Source: Hyphococcus lacteus
GTDB lineage: Bacteria > Pseudomonadota > Alphaproteobacteria > Caulobacterales > Parvularculaceae
Length of the DNA: 64,000 bases
Assembly (NCBI RefSeq): GCF_041058985.1
Contig: NZ_JBEHZE010000001.1
Location: 992,001 to 1,056,000, forward strand
Direction of reading: 5' to 3'
Part shown: one piece after another, positions 60,199 through 64,000 of the stretch
Layout of the letters: each line of letters starts with the position of its first letter
Numbering within the stretch: position 1 is the stretch's first letter
Program-made: the position numbers and the translations under genes
Notes under the pieces: generated by a model
What the model was told of the DNA's origin: nothing
The model's input: the letters and a program-made list of their open reading frames with translations, nothing else
Databases searched by the model: none

Positions 60199-60569
60199 CT
60201 TTTTTAACAATTTTGTTTGCGCCGCACCCCGCGATGTCACAGGCACTTTCACCGATGAACGGCGAGGTAAAGACCTATACGGATGTTTTTGCGCTCCAAT
60301 TGAAGGCGCTGAACCCTTACGATTCAGCACAACAATTTTCGGTCAGGATTCTTGATGACCAAGGAGCGCCTGTGAAAGATGTTCAAATGGCGCGGTCCAT
60401 TTTGAATTTGCCGCCAAGCGCCACTAACGCGTTCTACATTTGGGGCAAGGTCGCGGCGGAACGGCGTATCATGGTTTGCCTGACGTCGCCTTATTTCTCC
60501 AATGGGGTTGGTGCACAAATTAGGGGAGAGGTATGCGGAAAATATCACATCACGCGTCTGGGGCAGTAA
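60183..60569 (+). CDS. Small exported Ig-fold-like protein, possible periplasmic chaperone
   Basis: The 128-residue product has a signal peptide (MRLIIAFLTILFAPHPAMSQ, cleaved near MSQ-AL). The mature domain is a single Ig-like fold: QQFSVRILDDQGAPVKDVQM, then RRIMVCLTSPYFSN and IRGEVCGKYHITRLG. Cys99 and Cys118 could pair. The pattern recalls one half of a PapD-type chaperone, but the family assignment is uncertain. It overlaps the upstream gene by 16 bases and the downstream gene by 37, showing tight translational coupling. Function is inferred from context. Confidence 0.6.
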   Translation: MRLIIAFLTILFAPHPAMSQALSPMNGEVKTYTDVFALQLKALNPYDSAQQFSVRILDDQGAPVKDVQMARSILNLPPSATNAFYIWGKVAAERRIMVCLTSPYFSNGVGAQIRGEVCGKYHITRLGQ

Positions 60570-61063
60570 TTAGCTTGTTGATGTGTACGCTTCCGGCTTT
60601 TGCGCAGGATGCAACCTCACAATACTATCCGCCCTATGTGCCGCCATCGCAAAGCTCGATCTATAATCAGAGCAGTGTTTTTTTACCGACGCCGCCAGTG
60701 GCCCATGGCCAAGATAGCGTGCGCGGTGCATCGGGGCTGTCGTGCCAATCGGCGGTTGCCAGTGGCGGACCTTACCTCGATCTCGGTATGATTGGTGCGC
60801 AGGATGTTTTTGATCGTGATACAGCAACGGTCTATGGCCGCATTGTTGTGCCGCTGGGCAAGCGTCCTAAACGCCCCGATTGTACCAAGCTCTATGATCT
60901 TGAGATCGCGCGCCTTCGGATGGAGCTTGAATTGCTGCGGATGGGCCTGCCTGCTGGTATGATGCCTCAGCAATCTGCGGCCCAGCAGGAGGTATCTGGG
61001 GTGCCGGTAATGGTCGATCCGGTAGGGACGCAACCGGTGACAATGATCTCGCGCGAGCCTTAA
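60533..61063 (+). CDS. Exported protein with C-terminal helix, third gene of secreted operon
   Basis: The 176-residue product has a signal peptide (cleaved near AFA-QD) and a Pro/Tyr/Ser-rich segment. It contains the blocks GPYLDLGMIGAQDVFDRDTA and YGRIVVPLGKRPKRPDCTKL, with Cys71 and Cys117. A helix YDLEIARLRMELELLRM (about 121-137) follows, then a flexible tail. I recognise no domain. It starts 37 bases inside the previous gene, so the operon 59698-61063 is translated as an overlapping trio. Its end overlaps the convergent gene at 61060 by 4 bases. Confidence 0.6.
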   Translation: MRKISHHASGAVISLLMCTLPAFAQDATSQYYPPYVPPSQSSIYNQSSVFLPTPPVAHGQDSVRGASGLSCQSAVASGGPYLDLGMIGAQDVFDRDTATVYGRIVVPLGKRPKRPDCTKLYDLEIARLRMELELLRMGLPAGMMPQQSAAQQEVSGVPVMVDPVGTQPVTMISREP

Positions 61064-61413
61064 CGGCCAGTGCTGTAAAAACCCTGCGTGTAGTTACGGG
61101 ATGGATAAGGTTTTCCTGAGTAAAAACCTTGCGTGCGCAACCGGCGAATGGTTCGCCACTGGCGCTGGACTATCACGATTTTCATGTCAGTTTTTTCTGG
61201 CGCGGTGGTCACGGCCTCGTCACCTAATAATGCTGTGCTGCCACGAAAGACGTGGACGCCGCCGACCTCTTCATATTGGATACCGCTTGTTGTGGCCGCA
61301 CGTTCTGCGCCGCCACCGAGCGTAAGGATTTTTTCACCCGGGTGCGCTAGCGCGTTACCGCTGGCAATGCTGAAAGTTACAGATGCAAGAAGAACGAATT
61401 TACGCATATCCAT
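61060..61413 (-). CDS. Small exported protein with duplicated TQGFYS motif
   Basis: This 117-residue product has a signal peptide (MRKFVLLASVTFSIASGNAL, cleaved near ALA-HP). The mature part contains GGVHVFRGS, a basic segment (RQWRTIRRLRTQGFYSG) and two copies of TQGFYS near the C-terminus (RTQGFYSGKPYPS and YTQGFYSTGR). I recognise no family. It is convergent with the secreted operon and overlaps it by 4 bases. Starts at 61407 and 61416 are alternatives. Confidence 0.55.
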   Translation of the reverse strand: MDMRKFVLLASVTFSIASGNALAHPGEKILTLGGGAERAATTSGIQYEEVGGVHVFRGSTALLGDEAVTTAPEKTDMKIVIVQRQWRTIRRLRTQGFYSGKPYPSRNYTQGFYSTGR

Positions 61414-61596
61414 CACCGTTTTTGTCGCTGGTTATTGATGGTGATCCGCAACGGCCCGCATCGCAACCGAAATGCGCGTGAAACAATAATTTTTCGGCTC
61501 TGTTGCGCCTTCTGGATGTTGGTCCTGATTTGCACTCTCCTCTAAAGAGAGTTTGCCGCTAGAATTCTTTATGCGTATCAGGATAGAAGACCATCA

Positions 61597-62733
61597 ATGA
61601 AGTATCTTTATTCGCACCGAACCCGTTCTGCGGATGGTCAGTTTGTCCATATCAGCGCATTGACCGCTGCGCTTCGTGCGCAAGGGGCAGAGATCATTAT
61701 GGCTGGGCCAGACGATGGCGCTGCGCGTCAGCTCGATGCGGGGGGTGGTCGTGGCGGGCTAAAGGCGCTGTTGCCAGCACCGGTCTATGAATGTGCCGAA
61801 TACGGATATTCCTACCTTGGGTATCGTCGTCTGGCGCAACTGTTTCACGCTCATAACCCGGATATTCTTTATGAACGGTACAATCTTTTTTATCATGCCG
61901 GTGGCTGGCTAAAACGCCGTAAGAACTTGCCCCTTATCCTCGAGGTCAATGCGCCCCTTGCGGCCGAGCGAGCGGCCCATGGCGACCTGTCGCTCAAGGC
62001 TTTTGCTCGAAAAAGCGAAGCAGCGATCTGGCGATCCGCCGATATGGTGTTACCGGTTACAAATGTGTTGGGCCGTCAGGTTCTCGCGGCAGGAGTTGAT
62101 CCTGCGAAAATTATGACCATCCAGAATGGCGTTGATGATGAGTTCTTGCAAACACATGATGCGTCCGTCATTCGTGATCGTTATGGCCTCAGCGATAAAT
62201 TGGTGCTTGGCTTTACCGGGTTTGTTCGCGAATGGCATGGGGTCGATCAGATCATTCGATTTTTGGCCCAATCTTCGCGCCATGACCTACATCTTTTGGT
62301 GGTTGGTGATGGGCCTGCTCGCGCAGACCTTGAGCGGCTTGCCGAAGAGCTTGATGTGTCAACGCGTGTAACATTTACGGGTGTGGTTCAGCGCGATGAT
62401 ATGGCGGTTCATATTGCAGCGTTTGATGTTGCGCTTCAGCCAGCCGTGGTGGATTACGCCTCGCCCTTGAAGCTTTTTGAATATATGGCGCAGGCCAAGC
62501 CGGTTATTGCGCCGCGTGTAGCGAATATTCAAGAGGTTGTGACTGATGGGAAGGACGCTTTGTTGTTTGAGAAGGGGCAACTTGGTTCAGTGCTTTCTAA
62601 TTTGATCGAGGATGAAAGTTTGCGACAGCGCCTTGGTTATGCGGCGCGCGAAACGATTATGCGTGACGATTACACATGGGCCGGAAATGCGCGGCGGGTT
62701 GATAGCGTCGCGGAAAAACTTTTAGGGAAGTGA
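61597..62733 (+). CDS. Glycosyltransferase family 4 protein
   Basis: The 378-residue protein has the GT-B fold of GT4 enzymes. The N-terminal domain begins MKYLYSHRTRSADGQFVHIS. The C-terminal donor domain has GFTGFVREWHGVDQII, LHLLVVGDGPARADLERL and SPLKLFEYMAQAKPVIAP, which contains the retaining-enzyme Glu motif. It probably adds a sugar to a cell-surface polymer or lipid. Donor and acceptor are unknown. A GNAT gene starts 2 bases after its stop. Confidence 0.9.
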   Translation: MKYLYSHRTRSADGQFVHISALTAALRAQGAEIIMAGPDDGAARQLDAGGGRGGLKALLPAPVYECAEYGYSYLGYRRLAQLFHAHNPDILYERYNLFYHAGGWLKRRKNLPLILEVNAPLAAERAAHGDLSLKAFARKSEAAIWRSADMVLPVTNVLGRQVLAAGVDPAKIMTIQNGVDDEFLQTHDASVIRDRYGLSDKLVLGFTGFVREWHGVDQIIRFLAQSSRHDLHLLVVGDGPARADLERLAEELDVSTRVTFTGVVQRDDMAVHIAAFDVALQPAVVDYASPLKLFEYMAQAKPVIAPRVANIQEVVTDGKDALLFEKGQLGSVLSNLIEDESLRQRLGYAARETIMRDDYTWAGNARRVDSVAEKLLGK

Positions 62734-62734
62734 A

Positions 62735-63262
62735 ATGACAGTCCGTATAGAAACCGAACGGTTGATTTTGCGGCCCATCGAGCCGCGTGATTGCGACGAT
62801 CACATCGCGATGATGTCGGATCCATTGGTGGCGGAAACCCTAGGTGGGGTACAGTCGCGTGATATTCTGTGGCGGCAGTTCGCGTCCTATCTTGGCCATT
62901 GGTCGATACGCGGCTTTGGATGGTTCTCCGTCGAGGAACGCAATTCAGGCGCGTGGCTTGGCCGTGTGGGGCCGTGGATGCCAGAAGGCTGGCCCGGCCT
63001 CGAATGTGGCTGGACAATCGCGAGTTCCGCTTGGGGCAAGGGGTATGCGCCCGAAGCAGCGATTGGCGCGACCAAGTGGATTTTCGCTCAATTTCCTGAC
63101 CTGCCGCGTATCATCTCGACTATCGATCCAAGCAACACAAAAAGCCAAGCTGTGGCCAAAAAAATCGGTGAGACGAAAACCGAAGAGACTTTCGATTTTA
63201 GCGGATTTAAGCTGGACGTATGGGCGGCAGATCGCGCGTCATGGTTATCCCGGTTCGGATGA
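62735..63262 (+). CDS. GNAT-family acetyltransferase (RimJ/RimL-like)
   Basis: The 175-residue protein has ETERLILRPIEPRDCDDHIA, typical of RimJ/RimL-type GNATs, then ECGWTIASSAWGKGYAPEAA, which includes the acetyl-CoA-binding WGKGYA loop. It ends in the conserved ISTIDPSNTKSQAVAKKIG block. Substrate unknown. It lies 2 bases after the glycosyltransferase stop, so the two are probably co-transcribed. Confidence 0.9.
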   Translation: MTVRIETERLILRPIEPRDCDDHIAMMSDPLVAETLGGVQSRDILWRQFASYLGHWSIRGFGWFSVEERNSGAWLGRVGPWMPEGWPGLECGWTIASSAWGKGYAPEAAIGATKWIFAQFPDLPRIISTIDPSNTKSQAVAKKIGETKTEETFDFSGFKLDVWAADRASWLSRFG

Positions 63263-63419
63263 TTGAATCGTACTAGAAAACGTTGCCAGAATATTTTCTG
63301 GATATAGCGATTTGATTTCTCGCCGTCGGTCGCTCGAATGTGCGGGGCTGCCGTCGTTGCTCGCTGCCTTTTCCACTCGCAACGTTCAACCGAATGGACA
63401 CGCAATGGGCTGACGCTGA

Positions 63420-64000
63420 CTAGTTTTTCTTTTCGGTAAATGAAAACCGGCATGCATTGTCGCCTTTTGCCATGCATGCCGCATGATCCACGACTGCGCC
63501 GGAAGCTTCTTCCAATAGCGCTAGGTCTAGGTTGCAAATTTCGGGCTTGGTTCGCGCGAGCTTATGATAGACGCAATTATAGGCCGAAATTGATGGGTTT
63601 TTCTCGGGCGTCTTGGGAAGGTGTGCATCGTAACCAAGGGTTTTCAATGTTTCCGTAATTGCTTCAACGCGTTGTGGAAGCGGTTTATCTTTTAAATTTG
63701 TACCAAGATCTTTCCCCATCTCCCGCCCAAGTTGTTTGAGAATTGTTTCGGTTTGATCGTCGCCTAAAGTTTCCATCAATGTCGTGAGCATTTGAAGAGA
63801 AAAGCCCTCGTAATTTTTCGGAAAAAGATGAAGGCCTTTTTCACTTAAGGTAAAAGCCCGACTTGGGCGGCCACCAGTGGCGATGATTTTGGTCTTGAGG
63901 ACATACCCGTCACGTTCCAGAACAGCGAGATGTTGGTTCACTGCGGTGCGGGTAACCCCAAGCCCCTTTGCGATTTGGTCAACGGTCAGGCCCGATTTGT
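63420..64000 (-). CDS. HTH regulator with Cys-rich sensor domain (partial)
   Basis: The frame is open to the window edge, so the 5' end is missing. The visible part begins with a winged HTH (LTVDQIAKGLGVTRTAVNQH) and a RPSRAFTLSEKG wing. The C-terminal domain carries four Cys spaced 12, 19 and 7 apart: NCVYHKLARTKPEICNLD, then HAACMAKGDNACRFSF. The order resembles SufR-type regulators that sense iron-sulfur clusters, but SufR spacing is usually 12, 13 and 14. It may be a related ArsR/DeoR-like metal or redox sensor. The target is unknown. Confidence 0.7.
   Translation of the reverse strand, partial: KSGLTVDQIAKGLGVTRTAVNQHLAVLERDGYVLKTKIIATGGRPSRAFTLSEKGLHLFPKNYEGFSLQMLTTLMETLGDDQTETILKQLGREMGKDLGTNLKDKPLPQRVEAITETLKTLGYDAHLPKTPEKNPSISAYNCVYHKLARTKPEICNLDLALLEEASGAVVDHAACMAKGDNACRFSFTEKKN

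Noticed and set aside
1..64000. tRNA or rRNA genes
   Set aside because: No cloverleaf with a T-loop GTTCRA pattern and matching acceptor stem was seen, and no rRNA core motifs were found. A covariance scan was not possible.

Overview
The window is chromosomal DNA of an alphaproteobacterium. The evidence is gene order as much as gene identity. Clusters typical of that class are visible: ubiE-ubiB-coaBC; hemC-hemD followed by a mitofilin (Mic60)-like gene and hemY, divergent from tsaD; gpsA-yciI; hrcA-grpE divergent from rph; pyrF-nth next to a DUF2244 gene; a CC0125/CC1285-type lipoprotein; and an NDUFS6-like zinc-finger protein. GC content is moderate and GTG/TTG starts are common. I cannot name the genus or family from the sequence alone. 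No rRNA, tRNA, CRISPR array, prophage or transposase is visible.

Layout. 1-1914: the end of an RluA-type pseudouridine synthase, a membrane-protein gene broken by one in-frame amber codon, and a patch of REP-like palindromes. 1915-9237: CoA synthesis (coaBC), ubiquinone synthesis (ubiB, ubiE), ihfB, a LapA-domain protein, trpF, a histidine-phosphatase lipoprotein and trpB. 9238-14950: an island with a secreted HEAT-repeat protein, a membrane-anchored unknown, a Cys-rich small protein and a His-rich TonB receptor. A decayed copy of the trpB 3' end closes the island. 14948-22431: a SulP transporter, a desaturase, an exported M20 amidohydrolase, an Arg/Asp-rich secreted protein, argG and ppa. 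22428-31574: yciI-gpsA, then an insertion (TetR regulator, a compact small-ORF/structured-RNA unit, Rrf2 regulator), then tsaD and the divergent haem/mic60/hemY operon. 31576-41561: an acyl-activating enzyme, pyrF, nth, glyoxalase I, an ABC-2 exporter, an orphan ABC ATPase and an acyltransferase. 41772-48904: pckA, grpE, hrcA, rph, a MscS-type channel, a lipoprotein and a tandem PilZ protein. 49106-59468: an oligopeptidase, CsbD, a dicarboxylate symporter ending in an 18-bp tandem repeat, ffh, rpsP, an alanine symporter, an outer-membrane barrel, LysE and mdh. 59698-64000: a three-gene overlapping secreted-protein operon, a small exported protein, a glycosyltransferase, a GNAT acetyltransferase and the 3' part of a cysteine-rich HTH regulator.

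Most of the window is housekeeping metabolism and envelope function. The parts most worth follow-up are: (i) 24567-24941, where a promoter with palindromes, a 39-residue membrane ORF, a nested C-rich (anti-Shine-Dalgarno-like) hairpin and a strong terminator form one compact unit; (ii) the trpB 3'-end duplication bracketing 9154-14850, which looks like an attachment-site scar; (iii) the overlapping secreted operon at 59698-61063, whose first product is pilin-like in its cysteine layout and whose second resembles a minimal periplasmic chaperone; and (iv) the amber-split gene at 684-1562. Several conserved neighbourhoods are also broken here (trpB without trpA, rpsP without rimM-trmD, mdh without sucCD, tsaD apart from gpsA), usually at a transporter, regulator or secreted-protein gene.
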